From: Paraspadella gotoi
Lineage: Eukaryota; Chaetognatha
Assembly (NCBI GenBank): GCA_051294375.1
Contig: CM119268.1
Location: forward strand, 5,710,950-5,774,949
Reading direction: 5' to 3'
Length of the DNA: 64,000 nucleotides
How positions within the stretch are numbered: the first letter of the stretch is position 1; the number at the start of each line of letters is the position of its first letter. The notes under the pieces are model-generated. The model had not been told where the DNA came from and searched no databases. It saw only the letters and a program-made list of their open reading frames with translations. The position numbers and the translations under genes were made by a program. This document shows positions 12,317-24,763 of the stretch, piece by piece.

Positions 12317-13989
12317 TCTCTCTCTCTCTCTGCTCTTTCTCTCATCTCTCTCTCTGTTTCGGTGAAAATCAATTTTCCGTGTTTGTGAAATGAATGACGC
12401 GTACATTTGCCTTCGTTTATGGTGTCGTCGTCGTCGTCGTCGTCGTCGTATTCGTCGTCTCTTCGTCGTTCGTCGTCTTTTCGGTCACTGCTATATGTCG
12501 TTGCTCTCGTCGTTATTATGCGTCGTCCTTTTATAATCATTGTTATGTCCGGAAATATCGACGAATTGATAAATCGTTACGTTTTTAGATATAAAAAAAA
12601 TTTGAAAAGCCGCCCATTTTATATCTCATAAAAACTAATTTCGAATTTAGGTTTTTTTTTTAAAATAATCTCGATATTAGGAAATAATTAGGTAAGGGGA
12701 TTTGGATAGAGTTTTGTTGAGGATTTGGGTTAGAGATAAGCAGTGGATTAGATATCCGTGTATTTTTTATAATATAATAACGACAATTTAAATCGCCAAA
12801 CGAATTCTTAAAAAAATCTTTCCCGCTAAGATATTATTATTTAATTCTTATTTGTAATGTTGTTGACCAATAAGCGCGTAGTAGAATATCCTAAGTTTAA
12901 CTTTAATTAAAATCTCTAAAAGTGAGGAACGAAGCAACATTATACTTATGAACATTTTATGTATAAAAAAATATTATATAAAATTTTACAATTTATCGGC
13001 AGTAGGGCCATATTTATCTAGTACTATACCAATAATTTTAAAAATTTCAAAACGAGTTTTTTCTAAGAATTTTTTGTGCAGATTTGGATTCGTCATAGAA
13101 AAGTTCTGATAAAAAGATAATATAACCTTTTTGAAAAATTCCTCATAATGGTCAAAAAGTGTAGGAAAAAAGCATATTTTAAGCTGAAAAATAACTTTTA
13201 AATATTAAATATAGTTTTTTTTATAATTTTAACCCAACTTAATGAAAGAATTTTAAAAATGAATTATATTTTTTTATCAACTTTTACAGGAATTCAAAAT
13301 CTGCAATCAAAATTAAGAAAAAGCCATTGTTGAAATTTTTCGATTTTTTAAGGAATAGACTAATAGTAAAATATAGCCTATGCGAATAATATAAAAACCA
13401 TAAAATAATTTTTTTACAAAATTAATGTTCCTGAATGGTACTGTTGTTCATAATTGACTTTTAAATTTCGTATGTAACTTTCACTACGCCTTATGCAACA
13501 ATCGTTAACCAAAGCTTTCTCTCTCTAAAAAAATTAATGCCATTTGTACAGTTAGATGCCAATTCGATTCCATTCGCCCTTTCTGATTTCAATAAATACC
13601 ATTCGTCTCATTTTGTTCGCCATTTATATCTCGACCACCGCCACAAAAAGGTTAGGAAATGTAAACGGGCGTCTCTAGGGAAATAGTGCCAAAATTTCTT
13701 TACTGATCTCTATCTTTACCATTTCCGAATTACGTTAATCATTAAACACTAAATAAGAGAGTTCGTCAATGTCTTTCTTTGGTCACCCTTCTTCTTTGTC
13801 TTTTGTCATTCTTTTTGTCACCCGTCACAGAACAAGATAGTTTCATCAACAGTCGGAACAAAAAGACCTTCTCAGTCGTCGTCGTCGTCGTGTCGTCGTC
13901 GTTGTCGTCGTCGTCGTCGTCGCGTCGTCGTCGCGTCGTCGTGTCGTCGTCGTAAACGCTCCTACCAACTGCATCAACAACAGAAAGGA
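12317..13989. other. Spacer of inverted repeat 1, start of block X1
   Basis: Begins with (CT)n and (CGT)n (12,424-12,475), then AT-rich DNA, and ends with (CGT)n (13,878-13,950). Block X2 repeats it from 22,262 on, except for the 623 bp segment 12,871-13,493. No coding sequence is seen. Confidence 0.6.
12871..13493. mobile_element. Possible MITE-like insertion, 623 bp
   Basis: AT-rich segment present in block X1 and absent from the matching place in X2 (about 22,780-22,790). Its ends are inverted relative to each other: it starts TAAGCGCGTAGT, and the reverse complement of its end reads TAAGGCGTAGTG. Similarity may extend outward (TGTTG...). No open frame is seen. A target-site duplication could not be assigned because the flanks are noisy, so a deletion in X2 is not excluded. 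Confidence 0.45.
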
Positions 13990-14049
13990 GAATCGTGAAA
14001 AATAGATCGGAAAAAAGAGACGAGAGAGAAGGAGGAGAGAGAGAGAGAG

Positions 14050-14102
<53 letters not shown>

Positions 14103-15244
14103 GAGAGAGAGAGATGTCAAGTCGCATAGCCTCTTTACTTCTTTCGTTACATAAAAGTTAGTAAATCACCCGTTAAGGGAAATCAAGAAAATATTTTGAG
14201 TGAGAAACAGACGAGAACGCAAATACGAAGTTTGCAGTAAAAAAGAAGATAATATCTGTGAATAAAAGGAAGAAAAAAAAGCATCACGGTTATTACAAAT
14301 TATTTGTATATTTGAAAAATTGAATGGTATTAAAAAAAAAAATTGGAATTTATAAGTTTTTTTTATAATTATATATCTAATGGTTTAATAAAATTTTAAA
14401 TTCTTGCTTAGTATTTGACATCCTCTTTGAATGAAATGATTAAGCGAATGAAACGAATACTTTTTAAATTCCGCTTGTAAACCTTAAACTGTAAACTTTA
14501 ATTTTCATATTGGTTGTACCAATTTTATAAAAAAAAAAAAAAAATTAAGATGACATTTTTTCGTAAAACTATCGTTGACATCAGAAGAAGAAAAAGATCA
14601 ATAATCTCAGAGATTAATTAATCTCTTCTCCTCCTCCCTCCTTCTTTTCTTCTTCTTCCTCTTCCTCCTTTTCTTCTTCAGCCGGGAAACTGGGTTCGGC
14701 CTGAAAGAGACATGAGTTAGAAAGTACTTTGAGAGAAGAGAAAAGAGAGAAAGGAGAAGAAAAGAAAAGAGAAAATAAGAGAAGAGAAGAAAAAAGAAAA
14801 GGAAGTTGATTTATGACTCAATTCTCTTTTGCCAGAAGGGGACGATTTGCGGCGGCGGAGGCGCGGAGGCGGCAGCGGAGCGGCGGCGGAGTGTGAAAGA
14901 TTTTGAAGTTAAAAGTCAGGATATGAACATCGTAAATTCGAGACCGTAAAATAACTTCGCTAAAATTTTAACTTCAGAACGAAATGAAAGCGAATTGTGA
15001 CGTTCAAAATAACGTCCCAATCGACCAGATACTACAGAATCCATCGACCATACTATATCGTTACGTCCCGCGAGGCAAAGAGATTAAATATTACTCCTTT
15101 ATCTTTCCTGGAGATTAAGGAAGATGATGATGATGATGATGATCATATCAAGAACCTGTAAAACTTTCAATCTCGACTGATCATGCGTCTTTCTTTTTTA
15201 CTATCCCGCCCTTCCTTTCTCTCTCTCTCTCTCTTCCTCTCTTT

Positions 15245-15275
<31 letters not shown>

Positions 15276-15895
15276 TCTCTCTCTCTCCTCTTCTTTCCTG
15301 TCTCTCTCTTCTTCCTTTCTTTGTCTCATGTACCTAATTTGAGTTTGAAAACAATAACTTTCTCATTAACTTTTATCTCAACGAGTTCGCATCACTCGCA
15401 TAACCGATGGCTGCTTTTCTTATTACTGACCATGAAAGCCAAATGTTCTGGATCATGTCTTCGTCTGCACCCAACTGGCGCATTGTCTCAGCCCTTCGCA
15501 GTCATAGCGAGGTGAGGAGCGAGAAACCTGTCCATATTTATTACATTTATTATTATTACAATTTACCTTAAATTGCCGCTTTATTTAAATAAATAAGCTT
15601 CTTGTTCCTACTCTTAAACAGGCTAATGTGGATTAACAGGCATCCATCCTCTTCGCAATTTTCATTCAAGATTCTCTAGCATCCGCCTATCGTTATTTTC
15701 AATCCTATGATTTCGTATCTTTTCTTAAGGATAGGGGTCGTAAGCTGTAGCCAAGCCAAGCCGATTTACAAGCCAAGTACACCCTCTTTATTAAAGAAGG
15801 TATGTATGATTATTGATTAGGATTAACCACCAGAAAGAGCCGGATAGGCCTTCGCCAGCGGGCACCGTTTCCCCTCATTTCTCTCATCCTCTTCC
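13990..15895. repeat. Right arm of inverted repeat 1
   Basis: Reverse complement of 10,225-12,291. It starts in (GA)n and contains the GC-rich (GGCGGAG)n block at 14,850-14,893. The same sequence, in the same orientation, recurs in block X2 at 23,400-24,760. Three versions of this stretch therefore exist in the window. Confidence 0.85.
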
Positions 15896-17629
15896 CCTCT
15901 CCCGGAGATTCCCTTGAGTCAGTGGTTGGGCTTTTCCTTCACGCCTTTCTCTCTTTCTCTCTCACCAGAACTGCTTCCGTTCAGTTATCATTTGCGGGCT
16001 TTTTTCTTCACAACCGATTATGTCGCTTTACAGTGTATAATTCCCTTTTTCTCAACCTCACCTCGATTTACTTACCGGTTTTTTTTTATTTCGACCTGAG
16101 TGACGTGTGGTGGGCAGTCACTATTATTATTATTATCATTATCTATTACAGTCACTCAATTTAAAATCACGAAAAAGTCTCTCCTCATTTTTAAGAAAAA
16201 GAAGTTAACGTGAAAAAAGATTTATTTCAGCAATTCAAATGTTAGAATTGAGAAAAGGCCATTTTTATATTAATCGAGTGTACGGTTGGGTATAAAAAAG
16301 TAATAATTAAATTTATCGCGAGTGTCTTTTAACGTTGAAAAGATAATTATGTTGACAGTGGAGAAGAAATATGGTATTATGTTTTTTTGAAGTACGATAT
16401 GTCATATATCGATAATAATTATAATAGGTAAATAATAATACTTATTGATTATTAAGGCAATGGAATTGCATAGTTAAAACGTCGGTTCGCAAAAAACAAA
16501 TTATACTCTTGAGGTATATACCTTCGAATTAAGGATTCTTTGAAAAGGAGCTTCTTAAACTTAGTTTATTAATAAAGATTTTATTTATTATCTTTGGAAA
16601 AGTTTGTAAATTTCTTCTGTTAACTTATTTTTCTTTATTCTTATTTCATCAAATTTCTAGATCAAATTTAATTCTTTTTCATACTTTATTCGTTTTCTTT
16701 ATTTTTTTTTCTTTCGCAAGTTAAACTTTCTTCTCTCGATATTTGCTTTGTGCAGCATGTTGACGTCGAATTTGACCGGTAACTTCCAAGCCCCTACTTC
16801 CAAAGTTCACCCCCATAGCCCCACTTCACACCATGCGCCACTTCAAACCATAGTCAACGTCTCTCCTCCTTCTCTCCCAACTCCGCACCTTTCCTTTTTT
16901 CCTTCTCTCCTCGTTTGCAGCTCACGTCTTTCCAAATCTTTTCTTTTAAATATTTTCTTCTTTCCAATTTTGGTCTTCTTCCTTCGTCTGATCGTTTTCA
17001 TCCTCGACCATCAAAAGATTCACAAGTCCTCCTTCCTCCAACCATCTCTCTTTTCTTGTCGATTCCTTCGCCCGACTCTTTTCCTCGTTGCCCATTCTTT
17101 TCTGCTCTCTCTCTTCGCTCCATTTCAACTCGCCTTCTCTTGCTCCTTTTCCTCTGCTCTTTTTCTTTGCTCCTCTTCCCCACTCCCTCTTCCCTTCTTT
17201 CCTGCCGCTCCTCCTCTTGCTCTTCACCCACTACTCCCCACTCACTCGCTCCAACCAATTTCCCACTACTCCCCTGCCCAACGATTCCACTCCTATCCTA
17301 ACTGCTCCTCTACAAGCTCCACCTCCTTCACTCCCTCCCACTCGTCGCACCATATCCATTCAGCGTCCCAACGCCATCCGCAGAATTCCAAATAAAACTG
17401 TTGAAGACGTTGCGTTTCTGTTGGCGTTTGCTGTTGGTCGACGGTCGACGCCTCTCGGTTGTTCGGTCCTTTTCGCATCCGGAGAATGCGAGGCGTGGAG
17501 GAACCCGGGGCGGACGGGCGGGTGGCGGAGGGAGAAAGACCGTAGGGGGTGTAGCTGTGAAAGATGAAAAGGGGATTGGGGTGGTTCTCTCTCTCTCTCT
17601 CCTCTCTCTCTCTTCTCGTCTTCTCTTCT

Positions 17630-17670
<41 letters not shown>

Positions 17671-18693
17671 CATCACGAGGCCGTCTTGACGCTGGAATCG
17701 CGACGTGCCGTTTTGCGAAACCTCGAATGACGCCGATCAGGATCGAGCGCGCCGGCAGAAAAGGCGCCTGGTCTAAAAAGAAAGATATTTTTTGGGGCTA
17801 AGGTAAGATGGTTAAGGCTCGGTGGTACTGCGGTATATTTAGTGGCCAATGCCTTACGACCGATTTGGCGTCCTCTTTCGCCCACCGCAACGCTCTGCCA
17901 GATTGTCGACAGATCTTTTCTGGCGACTGACGAATCCGTTTCGTCTCCTCTGTTCATTTTGGATGCCAACCAACGACCTTCGGGTTCAACTGTGTGAATG
18001 GGATCGTCGAACGGGTGGCTTCGTCGTCTCGTTCGCTAGACGTATTCGTGATCGGGGGCTCAAAAATGCTGCGAAGAGAGGGGGAAGGGGGGGGAGAGGA
18101 GGGAAGAAGAGGGGATAAAGGGAAGGGGAGAAAGAGGGGATAGAGGGGAAGGGGTGAAAGAGGAGATAAAGGGAAAGGGGGAGAAAGACGGGGATAAAGG
18201 GAAAGGTGGAAAAAGAGGGAATAAAGAGAAGGAAGGGCGGAGAACTTGAGAAAATATCAAGAATGGATTGTGGGGCTGTACTATTTTTTTTTTTTTTTGA
18301 AAAAGCTTATCGAATCCATAAATCCCTAATGCATTCAATGCGATTCCTCTAACCTAAAGGCAAACCCAGATCGCTAAAGAATTCCTTAACCCCTACCTGT
18401 TCTGCTTTCGAATTATTTCTGGCCTAATATAAAGTTATGAACTTTAATTTTAGCAAACGCCATATCTGTCTGTTATGATTACTTATTAGGTTTGTGGAAT
18501 CAATTATATTATTTAACTTTAGTGAATGAAACTATAAGTTTCACCGTGACAATAGTTCACCTGTGATTGTAGGACATCAAAGGATTCACGCAACCTTTTG
18601 AAGAGGTGAGCCATCTTTCCGTCACCACGATCCGGGGAGAGAGCAGGAGAGAGAGAGAGAGGAGAGAGAGAGAGGAGAGAGAGAGGAGAGAGA

Positions 18694-18746
<53 letters not shown>

Positions 18747-18961
18747 GAGAGAGAGAAGAAAAGAAGAGAGGAAGAAGAAAAGAAGAAAAAATAGAAAATT
18801 TAAGGCAAAAAAAAAAAGAAGTAAACCACAGGAATAATTTTTGTTTTTAAGTCATCGCCCTCCTACTCTCTCTCTCTCTCTCTCCTCTTCTCTCTCTTCT
18901 CTCTCTCTCTCCTCTCTTCTCGTCATCCTCTCAAGTCTCTCTCTCTTACCTTCTTCTCTCT

Positions 18962-19003
<42 letters not shown>

Positions 19004-19339
19004 ACTCGTCCTCTCTCTCCCCCCTATAAGATTTGCAATTCACGATAGCTATTTCTTCCCCTCTTCTGTATTTCTCTGTATATTTTTTCCCCTCTCTAAA
19101 AAGGAGCCTTCTTGTCTAAGCGTCTCGAGATATCCCGTCTGTCCTTTTCTGAACGTATCAATGCGTTTTCTTTTATCTTCTCACTTTTGCCAAAAAAAAA
19201 AAAAAAAAAACCCAAAAGAAAAAACGAAGAAACAAAATAGCATCGTAGATTCTTGTTTTTTGTTTCAGGCGCTAAAGGTGGGAACAGATTTCCGGCAAAT
19301 TGGCGAATCAAAGAGTAGATGAGAGAGGTTGACCAAAAG
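15896..19339. other. Block X1, region downstream of the receptor gene
   Basis: Contains T/C-rich sequence (16,680-17,330), several (CT)n and (GA)n runs (17,590-17,675; 18,640-18,760; 18,866-19,018) and a purine run (18,075-18,240). A GC-richer stretch at 17,400-18,060 has no recognisable product in any frame. Block X2 carries the same sequence at about 25,656-28,400, with gaps. No gene can be supported. Confidence 0.5.
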
Positions 19340-19475
19340 TGACACTCTTGCCTTTCGATCGCCTGACCCCTTTGGCCATTATGACCTTTGACCCTTTAAA
19401 ACGCGCTTGATGACCCGAATTCCAATCACCTGTTTTTTTTCTGACCTTTAACCCTTTTTTGGATCACAATCCACA
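19340..19475 (-). promoter_or_regulatory. Cluster of TGACC (AGGTCA) half-sites with a DR1
   Basis: About seven TGACC cores occur in 135 bp. They include TGACCTTTGACCC at 19,382-19,394, a direct repeat of two half-sites with one-base spacing (DR1), the type bound by RXR-partner and HNF4-like nuclear receptors. The cluster lies about 400 bp past the receptor stop codon. It is conserved in X2 at 28,410-28,540. No function is shown. Confidence 0.45.
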
Positions 19476-20364
19476 CTTTGGCACTATTTTCTAAAACGCC
19501 AAAATTCTGTATTTTTTATCCAATCCCTAACCTAATTCTTATCTTTATCCTCACGCTATCTTTAATCATATCCAAAACCTCTAATCCTAAGCCTCTATCT
19601 AATTCCTAACTTTATCCTCTAACCAATTAATCAACCCTTTAACCTTAAAAATCTAACTCATTGCTAAACTAAAGCAAAGAAATGGGGCGCTGAAGTAATA
19701 TATATCTATCATTCTTCATGTCATTAAAATCATCCATAAACGTCATTTAAATTCCTCATTCGATGCCATTCTAGCCCGATTTATCATCATCATTTTTCAT
19801 CACCTTTTGAATCTTCGGCCGAAAGCGACTGAGTTGCTCTCTTATTCGTCGTCGTCGTCGTCCGTCGTCGTCGTCAATCGTCGGTCTCATCTCCACCTCC
19901 CCTCCCTCCTCTTCCCTCCTCTAAAATCTCGTCCCTGCTCCCATTCCTGACCTTCTCTCCTGCTTTTGCCTCCTTCTCACCCCCGCCCATTAACCCCTCT
20001 TCACCTCCGCCTCCACTCCGCCCCAAGAAAGACATCAACACTCCGATCGCCATGACGACGAAGAACGCCGGCCAGGTGAGGCAGGGTGAGTTCCGTCACG
20101 GATTTGGTCGCCGGCGGCGTAGGAGAATGATGGCGGAACCTTTAGGGTGGGGAGGGTGAGGGACATCGAGAGAAGGGTAAGTTAGTTGGTGATGAGAACG
20201 AAAGAGAAACGTGAGATTTTGCTAACTACCGTATTTATTATTTTTAAAAAAGTGACAACAATTTTCAATTTTACAAAAATCAACTTTTTTTTTTTTTTCA
20301 AAACTTTGTTTAAGTTATAACTAGAATAAGTTTGAAAATTATGAATTAAGATAACAACCGAAGG

Positions 20365-20500
20365 AAGTTAATAAACTAGACTGCCAGTTTGATTAAAGGT
20401 GTAGGGTCTTGCTGTATGTTATCATTTTGAAAGAGATAAGGAAGCTTAAGTCACCTAGCCTGACCAAAGCCCAGGGCAAGAGAAGCTTATGTATTAAATG
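20365..20500 (+). repeat. Dispersed repeat P (X1, receptor intron 15)
   Basis: Shares AGTTAATAAACTAGACTGCC, the GATTAAA...GTAGGGTC core and a CCAGGGCAAGAGAAGCTTAT-like end with the Y copies. Diverged from them well beyond the X1/X2 noise, so this is a different family member. Confidence 0.45.
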
Positions 20501-21289
20501 AATACAAATTATTACATTGATTGACCGATCTTCAAAATTTGCAACTCAAAATTGACCTTTTGTCTGTTTTTGATAAAGTTCTCCCTTTCCTCCATTTTCA
20601 AAATGGCGACGGTCAATACGTGACGCATTTCCGATTCCGATCCGCGGAACGCCGATCGGTAGTCCTGACATCGGAAATTTGGGGTTTAAGGTTGTTGTTT
20701 TCCGCTGCTGTTGTTGGTGTTTTTGTTGCTTTTTGACGAATGATGACGACGATAGCAATGACTTTGAATGAAGACGACAATGTTAATGACACGATGTTGA
20801 TAATAACGATGAACGATGAACGATTATCAACGACCAAGATGACGATGACAATCGATGATAATGAGATTAATATTGATTCCTACCGGACGATGTTTTCGAT
20901 GATGATCGATGACGAATTGATTTTGATGACGACGTACAACGACGATGACAACGACGATTTCTCCCACCTTTCCCCCACCCCACCTGCGACCCAAAGACGT
21001 TTCCCACCGACCATCGTATCGCATTCGTGATTCTGCGTGTATTCCGTTATCGAGGCTTTCCCAGATGAAAAGCGTAATCTTTCGCTCTTGACTCTTCTTC
21101 TTCCTTCGTGATCGTTGGGGACCAGGACCGCGCTGTGGCCCCACTTCGCATTTGCTTGTCGCGTTTTGGAAACCTTGATCGGTGAGTGATTGGTGAGGAA
21201 GGCGATATTTAGAGTGCTTTGGTCGGGTTACGCGATGATTGATTGAAATGACAGATAAACCAGGATATCACATCGGTTTTTTACTCGTT

Positions 21290-21985
21290 TCTTTCTTTCC
21301 TTCCATCTTTCTCCGTTCTGTAGATACCATAGGCCACTGTATCTCCTCCATCCTTTCCTTCCTTTCTTACTCCATTCCTTTATTTCTTTTTCTTTCTATT
21401 TTTACTTTTCTTTCTCCTCTCTGTCCTTTCTTCCTCTTTTCCATTCCTTTTTATCAGATTTTTCCTTCTTTCTCCCTTCCTTCCTCCTTCCTTCCTTCCT
21501 TCCTTCCTTCCTTCCTTCCTTCCTTCCTTCCTTCCTTCCTTCCTTTCTTTTATCTTTCTTATTCCTTTCTCCTGATCCTTCCTTTCCTTTCTCCACTTTC
21601 CTGCCTCTCCTTTTCCACCTTTCTCTCCTGATTCCTCCCTTTCCTTCTCCCTCATTCCTTCCTTTTCTTTCTCCCTCATTCTTCCTTTCCTTTCTCCCTG
21701 ATTCCTCCTTTTCTTTCTCCCCGATTCCTCCCTTTTCTTTTTCCCCATTCCTTCCTTTTCTTCTCCCTCATTCCTTCCTTTTCTTTCTCCCTCATTCCTT
21801 CTTTGCTTTCTCCCTGATTCCTCCCTTTTCTTTCTCCCTCATTCCTTCTTTTCCTCTCCCTCTCCTCCTCCCTCCTTTCCCTTTCTTTTCTCCCTGTTCC
21901 TCCCTTTCCTCTCTCCTCTTCCTCCCCTCCTCCTTTTCCTTCCTTTCTCCCCTCTCCTCTCTCCCCTTTCCTCCATCCCCACTTC
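21290..21985. repeat. Polypyrimidine intron with (TTCC)n and a minisatellite of about 26 bp
   Basis: Nearly pure C/T on the plus strand for about 700 bases inside receptor intron 13. (TTCC)n occupies 21,478-21,545. From about 21,640 a unit close to TTTCTCCCTCATTCCTTCC repeats with a period near 26 bp. X2 has a shorter version (30,380-31,070), and the Z copy lacks most of it (39,890-40,110). Confidence 0.85.
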
Positions 21986-22351
21986 TCACCTTGACTCTGC
22001 ATCAAAAACTCGCTGACCGCCGAGGAGGCGACGTCCCGTATTTGATTTCCTTCTGCCCGATGAGATGTGAATGGTCGTTGATCGGCGAACGCGATCTGTT
22101 GCGGCCGTCATGAGGCGGCCATGTTGGCGTGTAGAAGGCGCAGAGGATGAGGGAGACGAACCCCTTTAGAGGGGGGGGGAGTAGGGGGGGTCGGTTTTGG
22201 GGGGGGGACGAAGGAGGGGACGGGTCGACAGGGGCGGGGGGTTAGAGAAATATTGGGAATATATTAGATAAATAGAGCTCTCTCTCTCTCTGTTTCGGTG
22301 AAATCAATTTTCCCGTTTGTGAAATGATGACGCGACATTTCCTTCGTTATT

Positions 22352-22383
<32 letters not shown>

Positions 22384-23172
22384 TTTCGTCGTCGTTTTCG
22401 TCGTCGTCGTCTTTTCGGTCACTGACGTCATTGTCGTTGCTCTCGTCGTTATTATGGTCGTCTTTATTAATCTTGTTATGCCGAATATCGACGAATTAAT
22501 TAAATCGTTAGTTTTAGATATAAAAAAAATTTGAAAAACGCCCCATTTTATCTCATAAAATAATTTCAGAATTAGGTTTTTTTTTAAAAATTCGATAATT
22601 AGGAATTAGGTAAGGGATTTGGATATAGTTTTGGTTAGGGATTTGGGTTAGAGATAAGCAGTGGATAGATATCCCGTGTATTATTATTATATAATAACGA
22701 AAATTAAATCGCCAAACGAATTCTTTAAAAAATCCATTTCCCGCTAAGATATTATTTTTAATTCTTATTTGTAATGTTTCGTTGACCAACGTAACCAAAG
22801 CTTCTCTCTCTATAAAAATTAATGCCACTTTGTACAGTTAACCAATTCGATTCCATTCGCCTTTCTGATTTCAATAAATCCATTCGTCTCATTTTGTTCG
22901 CCATTTATTTATCTCGACCACCTCCACAAAAGGGTTAGGAATCTAAACGGGGCGCTCTAGGGAAATAGTGCCAAAATTTCTTTACTGATCTCTTATACTT
23001 TACCATTTCAATTACGTTATCAATTAAACACTAAATAAAGGATTCGTCAATGTCTTTCTTTTGTCACCCTCTTTTCATTTGTCTTTTGTCATTCTTTTGT
23101 CACCCTCAGTCAGAACAGAGATAGTTTCATCAACAGTCGAACAAAAGACCTTCTCGTCGTCGTCGTCGTCGT

Positions 23173-23296
23173 NNNNNNNNNNNNNNNNNNNNNNNNNNNN
23201 NNNNNNNNNNNNNNNNNNNNNNNNNNNNNNNNNNNNNNNNNNNNNNNNNNNNNNNNNNNNNNNNNNNNNNNNNNNNNNNNNNNNNNNNNNNNNNNN
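23173..23296. other. Assembly gap (124 N) inside (CGT)n
   Basis: Both sides are (CGT)n. Confidence 0.99.
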
Positions 23297-23353
23297 CGTC
23301 GTCGTCGGGGTCGTCGTCGTCGTCGTTGTCGTCTGCGTCGTCGTCGTCGTCGT

Positions 23354-23387
<34 letters not shown>

Positions 23388-24420
23388 TGAGACGCTCCTA
23401 CGAGAGAGAGAGAGAGAGAGAGAGATGTCAAGCGCATAGCCTCTTTACTTCTTTCGTTACATAAAAGTTTAGTAAATCAACCCGTTAAGGGAAATCAAGA
23501 AAATATTTTGAGTGAGAAACAGACGAGAACCAAATACGAAGTTTGCAGTAAAAAGAAGATAATATCTGTGAATAAAAGGAAGAAAAAAAGCAATCCCGGT
23601 TATTAAAAATTATTTGTATATTTGAAATTGAATGGAATTTTTAAAAAAATCAAAATTGGAATTTATAAGTTTTTTTATAATTATATATCTAATGGTTTAA
23701 TAAAATTTTAATATTCTTGCTTAGTATTTGACATCCTCTTTGAATGAATGATTAAGCGAATGAAACGAATACTTTTTAAATTCCGCTTGTAAACCTTAAA
23801 CTGTAAACTTTAATTTTCATATTGGTTGTACCAATTTTATAAAAAAGAAAAAAAAAATTAAGATGACATTTTTTCGTAAAACTATCGTTGACATCAAGAG
23901 AAGAAAAAGATCAATAATCTCAAGAGATTAATTAATCTCTTCCTCCTCCTCCTCCTCCTTCTCTTCTTCTTCCTCTTCCTCCTTTTCTCTTCCAGCCCGG
24001 GAAACTGGGTTCGGCCTGAAAGAGACATGAGTTAGAAAGTACTTTGAGAGAAGAAAAGAAAAGAGAAGAAAGGAGAAGAAAAGAAAAGAGAAAATAAGAG
24101 AAGAGAAGAAAAAGAAAAGGAAGTTGATTTATGACTCAATTCTCTTTTGCCAGAAGGGGACGATTGCGGCGGCGGAGGCGGCGGAGGCGGCAGCGGAGGC
24201 GGCGGCGGAGTGGTGAAAAGATTTTGAAGTAAAAAGTCAGGATATGACATCGTAAATTCGACCGTAAATAACTTCGCTAAAATTTTAACTTCAGAACGAA
24301 ATGAAAGCGAATTGTGACGTCAAATAACGTCAAAGACAAGAACTACAGCAACAACGACAACAATGTTACTGCTGAGGCCAAAGAGAATTAAATATTATCC
24401 TTTCTACTTTGGAGATTAGG

Positions 24421-24626
24421 NNNNNNNNNNNNNNNNNNNNNNNNNNNNNNNNNNNNNNNNNNNNNNNNNNNNNNNNNNNNNNNNNNNNNNNNNNNNNNNN
24501 NNNNNNNNNNNNNNNNNNNNNNNNNNNNNNNNNNNNNNNNNNNNNNNNNNNNNNNNNNNNNNNNNNNNNNNNNNNNNNNNNNNNNNNNNNNNNNNNNNNN
24601 NNNNNNNNNNNNNNNNNNNNNNNNNN
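24421..24626. other. Assembly gap (206 N)
   Basis: By comparison with X1 it spans sequence equivalent to about 15,120-15,340, including (CT)n. Confidence 0.99.
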
Positions 24627-24763
24627 GTTTGAAACAAAACTTTTTCTCATTAACTTTTATCTCAACGAGTTCCGATCACTCGATAACCGATGCTTTTTAT
24701 TCTGACCATGAAAGACCAAACTGTCTGGATCAGTCTTCGTTGCACACTGGTCGCAAGTATGCC

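Larger units (their letters stand above)
19790..22163 (-). pseudogene. Ionotropic glutamate receptor, copy 3: 3' fragment (exons 13-16)
   Basis: This block X1 fragment carries the last four exons of the receptor gene: exon 13 (M3 and start of S2) at 21,990-22,163, exon 14 (S2) at 20,984-21,173, exon 15 (end of S2) at 20,557-20,664 and exon 16 (M4 and tail) at about 19,790-20,139. Splice sites match those of copy 1. Reading frames are broken by single-base indels; for example the M3 codons for TANMAAF lack one base, and the TGG that opens exon 16 is damaged. There is no 5' part: upstream the sequence runs into block X2 through a (CT)n. I regard it as a noisy duplicate or alternative haplotype of the same locus, not a separate gene. 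A true partial tandem duplicate is the alternative. Confidence 0.75.

Noticed and set aside
13860-13960. CRISPR-like regular repeats of CGT
   Set aside because: A plain trinucleotide microsatellite in an animal genome, with no spacers.
16748-17395. 215-codon Ser/Pro-rich frame
   Set aside because: Low-complexity T/C-rich DNA. The equivalent X2 sequence has many shifts and no shared protein motif.
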